64,000 nucleotides of DNA, taken from assembly GCF_030812415.1 (NCBI RefSeq), contig NZ_JAUSST010000004.1, forward strand, positions 248,001 through 312,000, in the 5' to 3' direction. The notes under the pieces are model-generated. The model was not told the origin of the DNA. It saw nothing but the letters and a program-made list of their open reading frames with translations, and did not search any database. Shown piece by piece: positions 32,686-42,826 of this stretch (positions within the stretch are counted from its first letter, which is position 1; each line of letters starts with the position of its first letter). This DNA comes from Paenibacillus harenae (GTDB lineage: Bacteria; Bacillota; Bacilli; Paenibacillales; Paenibacillaceae). The translations under genes were made by a program, and so were the position numbers.

Positions 32686-35442
32686 ATGGTGCGCATGCGA
32701 AAGTCCGGTTTGGGGATTCTGTTGTTGCTCTTAATAGCCGTAGGGCTTGGGTTCTGGATCTATCCGAATATAGACCAGCTCAAGGCTTTGCCATATACGA
32801 AGGAAACGTCTCTATCCTATTTGTCGCGCGCGTCTGCAGGGCCCGATGGAAGCTTGGACGTGATCGGCGATTCCAGGCAGGAAATTATTCGGATCGGCGA
32901 CAAAGGCGAGATGAAGGAGCAGCTTCTCCAAAGTCTGGACAGCGGCGCAAGGCATGATTACACCGATATAGCGACAGCTGCCGACGGCACGATGTATGTC
33001 CTTGATACGGTGCTGGACGGTTATGGTCTGTACGTGCAGGAAGAGCGGATTATTCAATATTTGCCCGGCGGTTCGACCGGTAAGACGCTATACACGTTCA
33101 AGGGCAACGGGACGAATAAGCGCGTCGGGCAGATTAAAGGTCTTCAGGTGAGCGGAGATTCCGTCTACTTTTATGTTGACGAGGAGAGCCGAATTACGCT
33201 TCAACGCATACCGGCAGCTGGCGGCGGGCCGGAACAGCTATTGAATTTCGATATGCCGAAGGATCGATATATGTCCGAGATCGTCGGGTACGAGCCGGGT
33301 GAAATCTACTATTCGTCCAAGCGCGGCGCTATTTTCAAAGTGGAGAAGGACGGCGGAAGCAAGCTAGTCTATCCACTCGAAACGATGGACCGTACGCGCA
33401 AAAACTTTCCCGAGAGGCTGCTGCTGCACGAGAACGGAAGACTTTATTTTGTCGATAGACTCTTAAACGCGGTGACGAGCATGAAAGCTGCGGATTCCAG
33501 CAATTTGCGCACGGAAATTGACGAGACTGTCCTCGCAGAGTTGGCGCCGGATGCCGAAAATCTCGAAATCATGGATGTTGCGATAGATGCCGGCGGCGGT
33601 TTGAAAATGGCGCTCGATGACCGGATATTGAGCATAAGCGCAGACAAAACCAATACCGAAGCTATAACGAGTTTGATCTATAATCGCTCGTCGATCTGGA
33701 TGGGCTGGCTTACCTGGTCGGCTGCGGCCTTATTTATCATTGCTATGGCACTAATAGTGCGCTTGATATACATATACTGGCTTAATCGCCGAATTTCATT
33801 GTTTTTTAAGCAAATATTCGCTATCGTTCCGATTCTCGTAATTGCGATGGTGCTGCTTTCCAATTTCATCTATGACAGCTTCTCTTCCCGCATGGAGGAA
33901 GAGATGCGGCGGCAGCTTTCGCTCTTGGCACGCAATGGTCAGAACATCATTAACGGCGACCAGTTGAACCGGCTGACATCGCCAAGAGACTACATGAACG
34001 AGGACTATCAGGCGGTCAGCAAGAAGATGAACTTTCTCTTTGAAAGCGAGGATGCGGCGACTCGCAAAGGTTTATACAGCACGCTGTACAAATACGAGAA
34101 CGGTGAAATGTTCATCATGATGGACGACGATGACGGCGTCAATATGTATAAGCCGTTCCAGCTCGAGGAGGCGGACCAGCAGGTCGTCAAGACGGGCGCG
34201 ATCGTATCGGGCAGATGGGAAGACGGCACGGGAAAATGGCTTTACGCAATCGGACCGATCTACGATTCAACAGGCAAGCTTGTAGGCATATACGAGACAG
34301 GCAGGGACATGAACGTCCTTTATCAGGCGAACCAAACGATCTATAACAGCGTCATGCGCAATATTGGCTATATCAGCATCGGCGTTATCGTGCTTGTACT
34401 GGCTGTTACTTATTATTTGCTCTCGTCGCTTCGCAAGCTCCGCAGGAGCGTAATGGAAATGGCTAACGGCAATTGGGACGTTAAGGTCCATATACGCGCG
34501 CAGGATGAGGTGGGCGATCTGGGAGAGCAGTTCAATCGGATGGCGCATCATATCCGTACTTATATCAAAGACATTACATCGTTCAGCGAAGCGTCGCATC
34601 GATTCGTTCCGCAGCAGTTTTTTAAATACTTAGGCAAAAAAGGCATTACCGATATTCATCTCGGGGATCAGGTTCAGCAAAATATGGCGGTCATGGTCGC
34701 GAATATTCGCTCCTTCAATCAATTGTCCAAACAATTGACGCCCAAGCAAAATTTCGATTTTATGAACTCGTTTTTGAAACGGTTTAGCCCGTTCGTTCGC
34801 AAGGAGGAAGGGCTCATAAGCAAATATTTGGGAGCAGGCTTCATGGCGCTGTTCCCTGCGCGTTCGGACGATGCGCTGCGCGCGGCCGTAGCGATTCGCA
34901 GAGAATTGTCTTCGTTCAATGACAGCTTGCAAGCGGCGGGACACTCGCCTGTGGATATGGGAATGGCTATCCACAAGGGGCCGCTTATGCTGGGGATAGT
35001 GGGCGAGGAGCAGCGGATGGAGGGGAATGTCATCTCCGATGACGTGAACATTACGGCGACGCTTGAGAGGATGTCCGATACGATAGGCGCATCGATACTC
35101 GTTACCCGAACTTTTTTTGACCAATTGAGATCGCCTGAACGGTTCCGTCACCGCATGCTTGGCCGGGTCAGAATCGACGGCAAGGATGAGCCTCTTGAGC
35201 TGGTGGATGTATTCGAGGGGGATTCGGACTCGGTTCGCGCGCTGAAGGAGCGGACGAAAGCGATGTTCGAGAGAGGCATTACGCTCTGCCAAGAGGGGCG
35301 CTTCTTTGATGCGAGGGAAACTTTTATCGAAGTCATTAAGGTGAACCGCTTCGACAAAGCGGCGAAGCTCTACTTCTATTTGTGCGATGAATATTACCAA
35401 AGAGGCGCTGTCGAAGGCTGGAATGGCACACTAGCGGTATAA
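32686..35442 (+). CDS. Membrane sensor with HAMP and degenerate class III cyclase domain
   Basis: 918 residues. A signal-anchor (about 8-28) leads to a beta-propeller-like external domain (35-330), two membrane helices (about 345-400), a CACHE-like extracytoplasmic loop (410-550), another membrane helix (about 555-580), a HAMP (582-635) and a cyclase homology domain (about 655-850), then a TPR-like tail. The cyclase catalytic residues are lost: the first metal Asp is Asn673 (MVANIRSF), the second is Ala717 (KYLGAGFMALF), and the transition-state Arg is Thr792 (VNITATLE). It should therefore not make cyclic nucleotides but may bind or signal. No plain ribosome site; start could be 32686 or 32695. 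Confidence 0.85.
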   Translation: MVRMRKSGLGILLLLLIAVGLGFWIYPNIDQLKALPYTKETSLSYLSRASAGPDGSLDVIGDSRQEIIRIGDKGEMKEQLLQSLDSGARHDYTDIATAADGTMYVLDTVLDGYGLYVQEERIIQYLPGGSTGKTLYTFKGNGTNKRVGQIKGLQVSGDSVYFYVDEESRITLQRIPAAGGGPEQLLNFDMPKDRYMSEIVGYEPGEIYYSSKRGAIFKVEKDGGSKLVYPLETMDRTRKNFPERLLLHENGRLYFVDRLLNAVTSMKAADSSNLRTEIDETVLAELAPDAENLEIMDVAIDAGGGLKMALDDRILSISADKTNTEAITSLIYNRSSIWMGWLTWSAAALFIIAMALIVRLIYIYWLNRRISLFFKQIFAIVPILVIAMVLLSNFIYDSFSSRMEEEMRRQLSLLARNGQNIINGDQLNRLTSPRDYMNEDYQAVSKKMNFLFESEDAATRKGLYSTLYKYENGEMFIMMDDDDGVNMYKPFQLEEADQQVVKTGAIVSGRWEDGTGKWLYAIGPIYDSTGKLVGIYETGRDMNVLYQANQTIYNSVMRNIGYISIGVIVLVLAVTYYLLSSLRKLRRSVMEMANGNWDVKVHIRAQDEVGDLGEQFNRMAHHIRTYIKDITSFSEASHRFVPQQFFKYLGKKGITDIHLGDQVQQNMAVMVANIRSFNQLSKQLTPKQNFDFMNSFLKRFSPFVRKEEGLISKYLGAGFMALFPARSDDALRAAVAIRRELSSFNDSLQAAGHSPVDMGMAIHKGPLMLGIVGEEQRMEGNVISDDVNITATLERMSDTIGASILVTRTFFDQLRSPERFRHRMLGRVRIDGKDEPLELVDVFEGDSDSVRALKERTKAMFERGITLCQEGRFFDARETFIEVIKVNRFDKAAKLYFYLCDEYYQRGAVEGWNGTLAV

Positions 35443-35471
35443 TCAGACAGTGGAGGAGAGGAACAACTATA

Positions 35472-35618
35472 ATGGCGGTAGAGCATTTGCGAACCGATAG
35501 ACTAACCTACAATGAAAATATCGCAAAAATAGTATGGATCGTTAATAGAATCGGCAGAGACCAGGAGAATGATGCAGAAGAGGATCTCCGTGTGAACCAC
35601 AGCCGGAAGACGGTTTAA
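35472..35618 (+). CDS. Small ORF (48 aa) between pseudo-cyclase and transporter-HEAT genes
   Basis: MAVEHLRTDRLTYNENIAKI opens a 48-residue charged frame with a good GGAGGAGAGG ribosome site 12 nt before the ATG. The stop is 5 bp before the ATG of the next gene, whose own ribosome site is weak, so translational coupling is plausible. The middle could be one short amphipathic helix. No family recognised. Too short for most gene finders; support comes from the ribosome site, spacing and placement in an apparent operon. Confidence 0.5.
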   Translation: MAVEHLRTDRLTYNENIAKIVWIVNRIGRDQENDAEEDLRVNHSRKTV

Positions 35619-35623
35619 TCTCT

Positions 35624-38600
35624 ATGAGAGCCGTTCAACTGTTGCGAGCCGTTGGTTCACGGCCTGAAGATTACCGGAAGCTGTTCATGATGGCGCCCGT
35701 GTTCTTCATTTGCGGAATAGCGGAGACGCTGAATTACAACGGATTTATGGCTCTGTTCAATCAGCGGTTCGGCAGCGACTATTTAACTTATGTGTACGTA
35801 GCAGAAGCGATTCTATTGCCCTTGGAGGCATGGCTGCTGTCTTGGCTTGCCGGTAAGCTGTCGAAGCCGAAGCTGATGCGGGTCATGTTCGGGACGATGA
35901 TTGGCATCGTCGTTGTCAATTCTATCATTTTAATGAGCTTTGAGAGCCTTGGCGTAGAATTCAAATGGTTTTATCCCGCGATGTTCATATTGTCCAACTT
36001 TGTCGTGAGGCAGCAGACGATTCTGTTATGGGGCCTTGCCGTCGATTTATGTTCAACCCAGCAGGCCAAGCGGCTTATGCCGGTATTCATCGGAGCGACA
36101 ACGCTTGGCGGCATTGCCGCCGGACTGCTTGCTCAATTGATCAGCCTTGCGTTCGGTCCTGCCGTTATTTATGCGGCAGGAGCCGCGTTTCTGCTTGCAT
36201 CATGGGGCAATTACAACAAAGTCATTACGCAATATCTCGTTCCTTTATCGCTTAAGATCGAGTCGGACCGGGAAGAGGAAGAGACGGTCTCGACCGGAAC
36301 GGTGTTCAAGCATGCGCTGCGTTCGCCGTTCTTATTAATCGTCATCTTCATCATGTCGCTTATGCCGGCATTGTATTTCTTGATCGAGTACGAGCTTCTG
36401 ATCGTAACCAAACACGCTTATCCGGACGAGCAAGCGTTCAGCCGTTACTTCGGCATGATTACGATGGTGCTGTATATGCTCGCTTTCCTGCTGCAGATCG
36501 TGTCGGGCAAGCTGATGGCGAGATTCGGCGCCAGCAAAATGCTGACGGCGATTGCCGCCGTCAACGTTATTTCATTCGGTGCGGCTTCGATCTTTATCGG
36601 CGGGGCAGCAGCGCTGCCTTTCGTTTCGTTAGGTTACATACTAATCTATCTGCTCTATTATTACTGGGCCGAGCCTTCCTATCAGTTGTTTTTCAAAACG
36701 CTGCCGCTTACGCAAAGGGACAGCTACAGATATGCGGCGCAGGGCATCGCGGCTTCGGCCGGTATCCTGACCGGAGCGGGATTGCTGTTCCTTCATTCGG
36801 GCTTGCATCTGTCATGGACGGCATTATCGATTGTCGGATTTGCCGTAGCGGTGCTGCTGTTCGTGCTGGCGTGGCTTGGAAGACGCCATTATATGAATGA
36901 GCTTGTGAGCAGCGTTCAGTCGATCGGCGAACAGGATTTTGCCGAATCCTTCGAGGAGTTCGTCGGTAATCCCGCAGCGATGTCGGAAGTAAGGCGCATG
37001 CTTCGTCATAAGGACGACTCGGCAAGAGAAATCGCGCTTCAAATCATTGGCCGGATGCAAGATCCTCGCGATGCCGATGAGCTGCTTGGAATGATGGATG
37101 ATCCGAGTCCAAGGATTCGCGTTGCCGCGGTTAGAGCGATGAACCTGGAGAAGGCGGATCTCGGCGCGATGGCGAAGGTCGCCGCTTTCCTTGAAGATCC
37201 CGACGACGAGATGAGGGCGGAGGGAGTGCGCCAGATTGCGAGAATGAAGCATCTGGAGCATCAAGCGTTTTATTTTCTAAGGCAAAAGCTATTGGATCGT
37301 CATCCGAGCGTCGTCGCCGAAGCGGTCAGGGCCATGTACACCTTCAATAACGAGCCAAGCGTCGAGGCTTGCGCCGAGGTGATCGACCGGATATTGGATC
37401 AAGGCGACGAAACGTCCGTGTATATATGCCCGGTCATCGCGGAGCTGGGGCTGCATTCGTTCATTCCGAAGGTGGAGAGACTTGTAGAGGAAGGGCATCC
37501 GGCGTCCCGTGTAGCGGCCATCGAATGCCTTGGAGAGCTTGGTTATACCCCTATCATCCCTAAGCTGTTGGAGAAGCTGCCGCTTATGGACCAAGAGATG
37601 CTTAAGGCAACGACGCAGAGCTTTATTCATATGGGCGGCGGGGCGATAGAGCCGCTGATGGCAAGTTTGCCTGATGCTTCTTCGAAGCGATGGAAGGCGA
37701 CCGTATCGGCATTGGCTGTTCTGCTGCCCGAGGAGCAGGTGCGCTCCATATTGATCGAGGACGTTCTTGTCCGGATCAGCCAATTGCATATTGCGGCCAA
37801 CTTCTCGCCGGCGCTTAAGCACCTAGGGAACAATAAGCTGGCCGCGCTTGCGGAGCTGCGTTACAGCGAGGTTCGCGCATTCGTCTACGACGGTGCGTGG
37901 AGCGTGCTTTCAACGCTTGCCGACGAACAGGTCGTAGATACGATCAAGCGGGCGGTAGACAATGCCGACGAAGAAATCCGAAGCAATGCTTGGGAAGTGC
38001 TTGCGGAAGGCATAGGAGACAGAAGGCTGTCGCAGCTCATGGTGTCAACGCATGAAGAGAGCGACGAAGCCAACGAAGTGAATGACGGCGAAGCCGCTAT
38101 TGCGCTGCTTAAGCGGGCGCTCGCTTCGCGGGACGACTGGTGGCGGGAAATCGCTGCCGGCGCGTTAAATGTCGGAACGTCCGATCATGAGTCGATTTCG
38201 ACACGGGCGGCCGAGGGGGAACAAGAGATCATGAGCGACCAACAAACGATGAGCCGGTTGAGTAAAGTCGTGTTTTTGCGGCAGGTTCCTTATTTTGCGG
38301 ACTTGTCGTTGGAGGAGCTCGGACTTATCGCCAATATTTCCGTCGAGCAGCAATTCCCGGACGATTCGCCGCTCTTGCAGCGCGGCGAACCGAATCCGGC
38401 GATGTATGTCATCGTCGACGGCAATGTCGAGCTTACTAGCGTCTCTGCTGCAGGCTGGGAAGGGACGATCGGCGTGCTTGGAACGGGCGACGTGTGCGGC
38501 GTCACATCCGCGCTCGACGGCACGGCTTCGTCGGTTACGGCGCAATCGCTGCTCGGCGACGTTCGCGTGCTGAAGCTGCTCGGCGATCAAGTAGAGCGGC

Positions 38601-38698
38601 TCATTCGGTTGTATCCGGAGATCGGGATCGGATTGCTTCGCGCTTCATTCGCCCGCATTAGGCTGCTCGAAGAGATGATGATGCGGATAGACAGTTAG
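35624..38698 (+). CDS. NTT/MFS-like transporter fused to HEAT repeats and a degenerate cNMP-binding domain
   Basis: 1024 residues. Residues about 20-425 form a twelve-helix transporter resembling nucleotide (ADP/ATP) translocase-like proteins (VVRQQTILLWGLAVDLCSTQ, MPVFIGATTLGGIAAGLLAQ). Residues 440-860 carry HEAT-type helical repeats (DPSPRIRVAAVRAMNLEKAD-like; here MMDDPSPRIRVAAVRAMNLE). The C-terminus (about 880-1024) is a CRP-type cNMP-binding fold, FLRQVPYFADLSLEELGLIA, but the phosphate cassette reads GVTSALDGTASSVTA: the ribose Glu is Val960 and the phosphate Arg is Ser969. The usual ligand contacts are lost. The partner gene upstream is an equally degenerate cyclase. Confidence 0.82.
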   Translation: MRAVQLLRAVGSRPEDYRKLFMMAPVFFICGIAETLNYNGFMALFNQRFGSDYLTYVYVAEAILLPLEAWLLSWLAGKLSKPKLMRVMFGTMIGIVVVNSIILMSFESLGVEFKWFYPAMFILSNFVVRQQTILLWGLAVDLCSTQQAKRLMPVFIGATTLGGIAAGLLAQLISLAFGPAVIYAAGAAFLLASWGNYNKVITQYLVPLSLKIESDREEEETVSTGTVFKHALRSPFLLIVIFIMSLMPALYFLIEYELLIVTKHAYPDEQAFSRYFGMITMVLYMLAFLLQIVSGKLMARFGASKMLTAIAAVNVISFGAASIFIGGAAALPFVSLGYILIYLLYYYWAEPSYQLFFKTLPLTQRDSYRYAAQGIAASAGILTGAGLLFLHSGLHLSWTALSIVGFAVAVLLFVLAWLGRRHYMNELVSSVQSIGEQDFAESFEEFVGNPAAMSEVRRMLRHKDDSAREIALQIIGRMQDPRDADELLGMMDDPSPRIRVAAVRAMNLEKADLGAMAKVAAFLEDPDDEMRAEGVRQIARMKHLEHQAFYFLRQKLLDRHPSVVAEAVRAMYTFNNEPSVEACAEVIDRILDQGDETSVYICPVIAELGLHSFIPKVERLVEEGHPASRVAAIECLGELGYTPIIPKLLEKLPLMDQEMLKATTQSFIHMGGGAIEPLMASLPDASSKRWKATVSALAVLLPEEQVRSILIEDVLVRISQLHIAANFSPALKHLGNNKLAALAELRYSEVRAFVYDGAWSVLSTLADEQVVDTIKRAVDNADEEIRSNAWEVLAEGIGDRRLSQLMVSTHEESDEANEVNDGEAAIALLKRALASRDDWWREIAAGALNVGTSDHESISTRAAEGEQEIMSDQQTMSRLSKVVFLRQVPYFADLSLEELGLIANISVEQQFPDDSPLLQRGEPNPAMYVIVDGNVELTSVSAAGWEGTIGVLGTGDVCGVTSALDGTASSVTAQSLLGDVRVLKLLGDQVERLIRLYPEIGIGLLRASFARIRLLEEMMMRIDS

Positions 38699-38739
38699 GA
38701 TAAGCCAGCTGCGCTATTGTATCGTGCATGACAATCCAG

Positions 38740-38768
38740 TTGCAACCGCTCGGCTTATTGCATATAAT
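38740..38768 (+). promoter_or_regulatory. Sigma-A promoter of pheS-pheT
   Basis: TTGCAA (38740-38745), 17 bp, and TATAAT (38763-38768) stand just upstream of the T-box leader, a near-consensus pairing at the right distance from the leader start. Confidence 0.75.
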
Positions 38769-38784
38769 AAAGATTAATATTTTA

Positions 38785-39066
38785 TATCGCATGAAAGCGA
38801 TGATGGAGAAAAGTAAGCAGTGCTTTCGCACAGGGAGTAGACGTCATGGATTGAGAGCGTCTACGTGAAATTAGGCTGCCGAAGTTCACTCTTGAGCAGA
38901 CGCCTGAAACGCCTCGTCGGTTGTGCCCGGAGAGCGCGCGAGTAGGGAGTGTCCGGTTCCCGCCGTTATGGGATAAGGGATTGCATGCCGGTTATTTGGC
39001 GGTAGTCCGAATTAGGGTGGTACCACGGTTCTTTCGTCCCTTCGGGGAGAGAGGGCCTTTTTTTAT
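38785..39066 (+). promoter_or_regulatory. T-box leader (tRNA-Phe-responsive) of pheST
   Basis: The conserved T-box AGGGTGGTACCACGG is at 39014-39028, followed by a terminator hairpin (CGTCCCTTCGG...GAGAGGGCC) and TTTTTTT ending near 39066. A TTC specifier triplet for phenylalanine occurs in GAAGTTCACT at 38885-38887, in the position expected for the stem I internal loop. Uncharged tRNA-Phe would stabilise the antiterminator and allow pheST transcription. Confidence 0.9.
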
Positions 39067-39112
39067 GCCCGCAAAGCGGCTGGATGGTAGTACACAAACG
39101 GAGGCGATTACG

Positions 39113-40144
39113 ATGAAGGAAAGATTGGAAGGACTGCGCATAGAAGCGCTTGCGGAGCTTGAGCAAGTTCAAAACCCGCAAACGCTGAACGACTTGCGCG
39201 TCAAGTATTTGGGCAAGAAGGGCGCATTGACGGAAATTTTGCGCGGAATGGGCGGCCTAAGCGCCGAAGAACGTCCGATTATCGGTCAAGTGGCGAACGA
39301 CGTCCGCGCCGCGATTGAAGCGGTAATCGAACAGAAGCAAGAGACGTTCCAGCAGGAGGAGACGAATAACCGTCTTCGTGCGGAGACGATCGACGTGACT
39401 TTGCCGGGCAAAGCGCTGCCGACAGGCTCGGTGCATCCGCTTAACAAGGTAGCTCAAGAAATCGAGGACGTATTCATCGGCCTTGGTTATTCGATTGCAG
39501 AAGGTCCAGAGGTCGAGACGGATTATTACAACTTCGAGGCGCTTAACTTGCCGAAAAATCACCCCGCGCGCGACATGCAGGATTCGTTCTATATCACGGA
39601 CGACATCTTGATGCGTACGCACACATCGCCTGTTCAAGTCCGGACGATGAAAGAAAGCAAAGGCGCGCCGATAAAAGTCATTTGCCCTGGCAAGGTGTAT
39701 CGCCGCGACGACGACGACGCGACCCACTCGTTCCAATTCAATCAGATCGAAGGGCTTGTTATCGGCCGCAACATTCGAATGAGCGACTTGAAGGGCACGC
39801 TGCTTCAATTCGTGCAGCAAATGTTCGGCGAGCAAGCGCAAATTCGGCTTCGTCCGAGCTTCTTCCCGTTCACGGAGCCAAGCGCCGAGGTTGACGTTAC
39901 TTGCGTTCAATGCGGAGGCAACGGCTGCCGGATGTGCAAGCAGACGGGTTGGCTCGAAATTCTCGGCTGCGGCATGGTTCATCCGCGCGTGCTCGAGATG
40001 GGCGGCTACGATCCGGAAGAGGTTAGCGGCTTCGCATTCGGCATGGGCGTAGAGCGTATCGCGCTGCTGAAGTACGGCATTGACGACATTCGTCATTTCT
40101 ATACGAACGATCTGCGTTTCCTAGGCCAATTTGCGAGAATGTGA
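39113..40144 (+). CDS. pheS: Phenylalanine-tRNA ligase alpha subunit
   Basis: 343 residues, the normal length. The coiled-coil N-terminus ([20 protein letters not shown]) is followed by the class II catalytic core: motif 2 region [32 protein letters not shown], and motif 3 [18 protein letters not shown]. It pairs with PheT as an alpha2beta2 enzyme charging tRNA-Phe. The ATG at 39113 has GGAGGCGATTACG before it; an upstream-extended frame from 38921 would run through the T-box and is not credible. Controlled by the T-box and followed by pheT after 24 bp. Confidence 0.98.
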   Translation: MKERLEGLRIEALAELEQVQNPQTLNDLRVKYLGKKGALTEILRGMGGLSAEERPIIGQVANDVRAAIEAVIEQKQETFQQEETNNRLRAETIDVTLPGKALPTGSVHPLNKVAQEIEDVFIGLGYSIAEGPEVETDYYNFEALNLPKNHPARDMQDSFYITDDILMRTHTSPVQVRTMKESKGAPIKVICPGKVYRRDDDDATHSFQFNQIEGLVIGRNIRMSDLKGTLLQFVQQMFGEQAQIRLRPSFFPFTEPSAEVDVTCVQCGGNGCRMCKQTGWLEILGCGMVHPRVLEMGGYDPEEVSGFAFGMGVERIALLKYGIDDIRHFYTNDLRFLGQFARM

Positions 40145-40168
40145 CGAAGAGAGAGGAGCGGGACCAAT

Positions 40169-42610
40169 ATGAAAGTTTCTTATCAATGGTTGAATGAATA
40201 TATCGAGCTTACAGGCCTGAAGGCCGAAGAGCTTGCGGAGAAAATGACGCGCGGCGGCATCGAAATCGATGGCGTGGAGTCGCGCAACAAGGGAGTTACC
40301 GGCGTTGTCGTCGGTTACGTCAAGTCGAAGGAGAAGCACCCGGACGCGGATAAGCTGAACGTGTGCAAGGTCGATGTCGGCACTGGCGAGGAGCTTCAGA
40401 TCGTATGCGGCGCCAAAAACGTCGATGCCGGTCAACGCGTGCCTGTGGCCGTTGTCGGCGCGGTGCTTCCGGACGATTTCAAAATCAAGCGCGCGAAGCT
40501 GCGCGGCGTTGAGTCGCAAGGCATGATCTGCTCGGCGAAGGAGCTGGGTCTGAACGACAAGCTGCTACCGAAGGATCAGCAGGAAGGCATACTCGTATTG
40601 CCGGAATCGACGCACATCGGCGCTCCTATCGCCGATGTGCTCGGCATCAACGACGAGGTGCTGGAGCTTGACCTGACGCCGAACCGTTCGGATTGCCTCA
40701 GCATGCTGGGCGTAGCGTACGAGATCGGAGCTTTGACCGGCCGCGAGGTCCGCTTGCCGAATACGACAGTCAACCATACAACGGATACTACGGCCAATCA
40801 TGTTACGGTCAGCATAAGCGAAGCCGATCTATGCTCGCATTATTCGGCTAGATATATTAAAGGCGTTAAGATCGGACCGTCCCCGCTATGGCTGCAAAAT
40901 CGATTGATCGCCGCAGGCGTGCGACCGATCAACAATATCGTTGACGTAACGAACTTCGTGATGCTGGAGTACGGTCAGCCGCTGCATGCATTCGACGCCG
41001 ACCTCATTCCTGGCGGACGCATCGACGTGCGCCTTGCCCGTGAAGGCGAGACGCTCGTTACGCTTGATGACCAAGAGCGCCGCTTGGAGCCGCATATGCT
41101 CGTCATAACCGACGGCAAGCAGCCGATTGCGCTTGCCGGCGTCATGGGCGGGGCAAGCACGGAGGTAACGGAGAAGACGGTTAATATTTTGCTGGAGTCG
41201 GCTAAGTTCGACGGCGGAACGATTCGCAAGACTTCGCGCCAGCTTGGCCTTCGCTCGGAATCGAGCATTCGCTTCGAGAAGGAAGTCGATCCGGCTCGCG
41301 TTATTCCGGCGCTCGACCGCGCTGCGGCATTAATGGCGGAGCTTGGCGCCGGATTGGTGCTGGAAGGCATCGTTCAAGCGCAAGTGAAGGCAGCCGAGCC
41401 TGCTTCCGTTGAAGTGTCTCTGGACAAAATCAACGGCTACCTCGGAACGGAGCTGTCGGATCTCGAGGTGAAAACGATATTCGGCCGTCTTCACTTCGCA
41501 TACACGTATTCCGAGGCCGGCGTTTTCACGGTTCAAGTGCCTACGCGCCGCGGCGATATTACGCGCTCCGTCGATCTGATCGAAGAAGTAGCCCGTTTGC
41601 ACGGGTACGATAATATTCCGACGACGCCTATTCACGGCGATGTCACTCCGGGAGCGCTAACGAAGCCGCAAGCGATCCGCCGCGAGCTGCGCAAGCGGTT
41701 GACGGACGCGGGCTTGCATGAAGTCGTGAGCTACTCGTTCACGGGTCCCGAGCGTACGAAGCTGTTCCCGAGCCTAGTTGGCGGATCGAAGGCTGTTCGC
41801 CTATCGATGCCGATGAGCGAGGATCGCAGCGTGCTGCGGACGACGCTGATCGCGCAATTATTGGAGACGGCGGCTTATAACCGCAACCGCAAGAACGAAT
41901 CGGCATCGTTGTTCGAGATCGGCAGCGTTTACCACACCGACGAAGAGCAATTGACCCGCCTGCCGCAAGAGAAGCATCGCTTCGCTGCGCTGCTGACCGG
42001 AAACCGCACGGAATCGCAATGGAATCAGAAAGCGGCCGTGGTTGATTTTTACGATGCGAAAGGCATTCTTGAGACGATATTCTCTGTGCTCGGCGTATCG
42101 GGAAGCGTAACGTACGAAGCGGCTCAGCCGGAGCACTTCCACCCGGGCCGCACGGCCGCTGTGCGCATCGCAACTTCTAAAGGCTCGGAAATTATCGGCT
42201 ACGTCGGCCAATTGCATCCTGCGCTTCAGTTGGAAGCCGATCTTGCCGATACGTATGTGCTGGAGATCGGTCTGGATACGCTCTATGATCTGGCGAGCTC
42301 CGACATCGAATACAAGTCGCTACCCCGATATCCGGCAATCGGACGCGACATCGCCGTTGTCGTATCTCAGGATGTAGCCGCAGGCGATCTGACGGAGACG
42401 GCGCGGAGCACGGCAGGGCAATTGCTGGAGTCGGTGAAGGTGTTCGACGTGTTCACCGGCGAGAAGGTTGGCGCGGGCAAGAAGAGCATTGCGCTGTCGC
42501 TTGTGTACCGCCACGGCGAGCGGACATTGACCGATGAAGAGGTAACGGCGCTGCATGAACAGGTTGTCGCGAAATTAGAACAATCTTTTGCAGCGGAATT
42601 GCGCAAGTAG
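40169..42610 (+). CDS. pheT: Phenylalanine-tRNA ligase beta subunit
   Basis: 813 residues, typical of bacterial PheT. The N-terminal tRNA-binding EMAP-like domain (VVGYVKSKEKHPDADKLNVC), the B3/B4 editing region (about 200-400), B5 and a C-terminal anticodon-binding domain (PRYPAIGRDIAVVVSQDVAA) are in the usual order. Provides tRNA binding and editing of mischarged Tyr. GAGAGAGGAGCGGG precedes the ATG. A perfect terminator follows the stop by 14 bp, closing the pheST operon. Confidence 0.98.
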   Translation: MKVSYQWLNEYIELTGLKAEELAEKMTRGGIEIDGVESRNKGVTGVVVGYVKSKEKHPDADKLNVCKVDVGTGEELQIVCGAKNVDAGQRVPVAVVGAVLPDDFKIKRAKLRGVESQGMICSAKELGLNDKLLPKDQQEGILVLPESTHIGAPIADVLGINDEVLELDLTPNRSDCLSMLGVAYEIGALTGREVRLPNTTVNHTTDTTANHVTVSISEADLCSHYSARYIKGVKIGPSPLWLQNRLIAAGVRPINNIVDVTNFVMLEYGQPLHAFDADLIPGGRIDVRLAREGETLVTLDDQERRLEPHMLVITDGKQPIALAGVMGGASTEVTEKTVNILLESAKFDGGTIRKTSRQLGLRSESSIRFEKEVDPARVIPALDRAAALMAELGAGLVLEGIVQAQVKAAEPASVEVSLDKINGYLGTELSDLEVKTIFGRLHFAYTYSEAGVFTVQVPTRRGDITRSVDLIEEVARLHGYDNIPTTPIHGDVTPGALTKPQAIRRELRKRLTDAGLHEVVSYSFTGPERTKLFPSLVGGSKAVRLSMPMSEDRSVLRTTLIAQLLETAAYNRNRKNESASLFEIGSVYHTDEEQLTRLPQEKHRFAALLTGNRTESQWNQKAAVVDFYDAKGILETIFSVLGVSGSVTYEAAQPEHFHPGRTAAVRIATSKGSEIIGYVGQLHPALQLEADLADTYVLEIGLDTLYDLASSDIEYKSLPRYPAIGRDIAVVVSQDVAAGDLTETARSTAGQLLESVKVFDVFTGEKVGAGKKSIALSLVYRHGERTLTDEEVTALHEQVVAKLEQSFAAELRK

Positions 42611-42623
42611 GCAGGAAACCTTT

Positions 42624-42668
42624 AAAGCCGCATCGAAATAGTTCCTAGTGAGCTTCGATGCGGCTTTA
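42624..42668 (+). terminator. Intrinsic terminator of pheST
   Basis: AAAGCCGCATCGAA (42624-42637) and TTCGATGCGGCTTT (42654-42667) are perfect inverted repeats around a 16-nt loop, ending in TTTATTAT. Confidence 0.88.
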
Positions 42669-42826
42669 TTATGCACATATTGGCTTGTATGAAGAAGGAT
42701 TTTCCATCTTTATATGGCGCTTATCGTGCACCCGGTATCCGTATGCCAGCCGTTTATTAGGCGGAGTCGAAACGGGTATGAATAACCTCATGCGAAGCGA
42801 CTTGGACAATGGGAGGATTCGCCAAG

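Noticed and set aside
34630..35400. 256-codon minus-strand frame opposite the pseudo-cyclase
   Set aside because: No recognisable domain and no ribosome site; the plus-strand frame is clearly the coding one.
38921..39112. In-frame upstream extension of pheS
   Set aside because: It passes through the T-box sequence and its terminator; a ribosome site sits just before ATG 39113.
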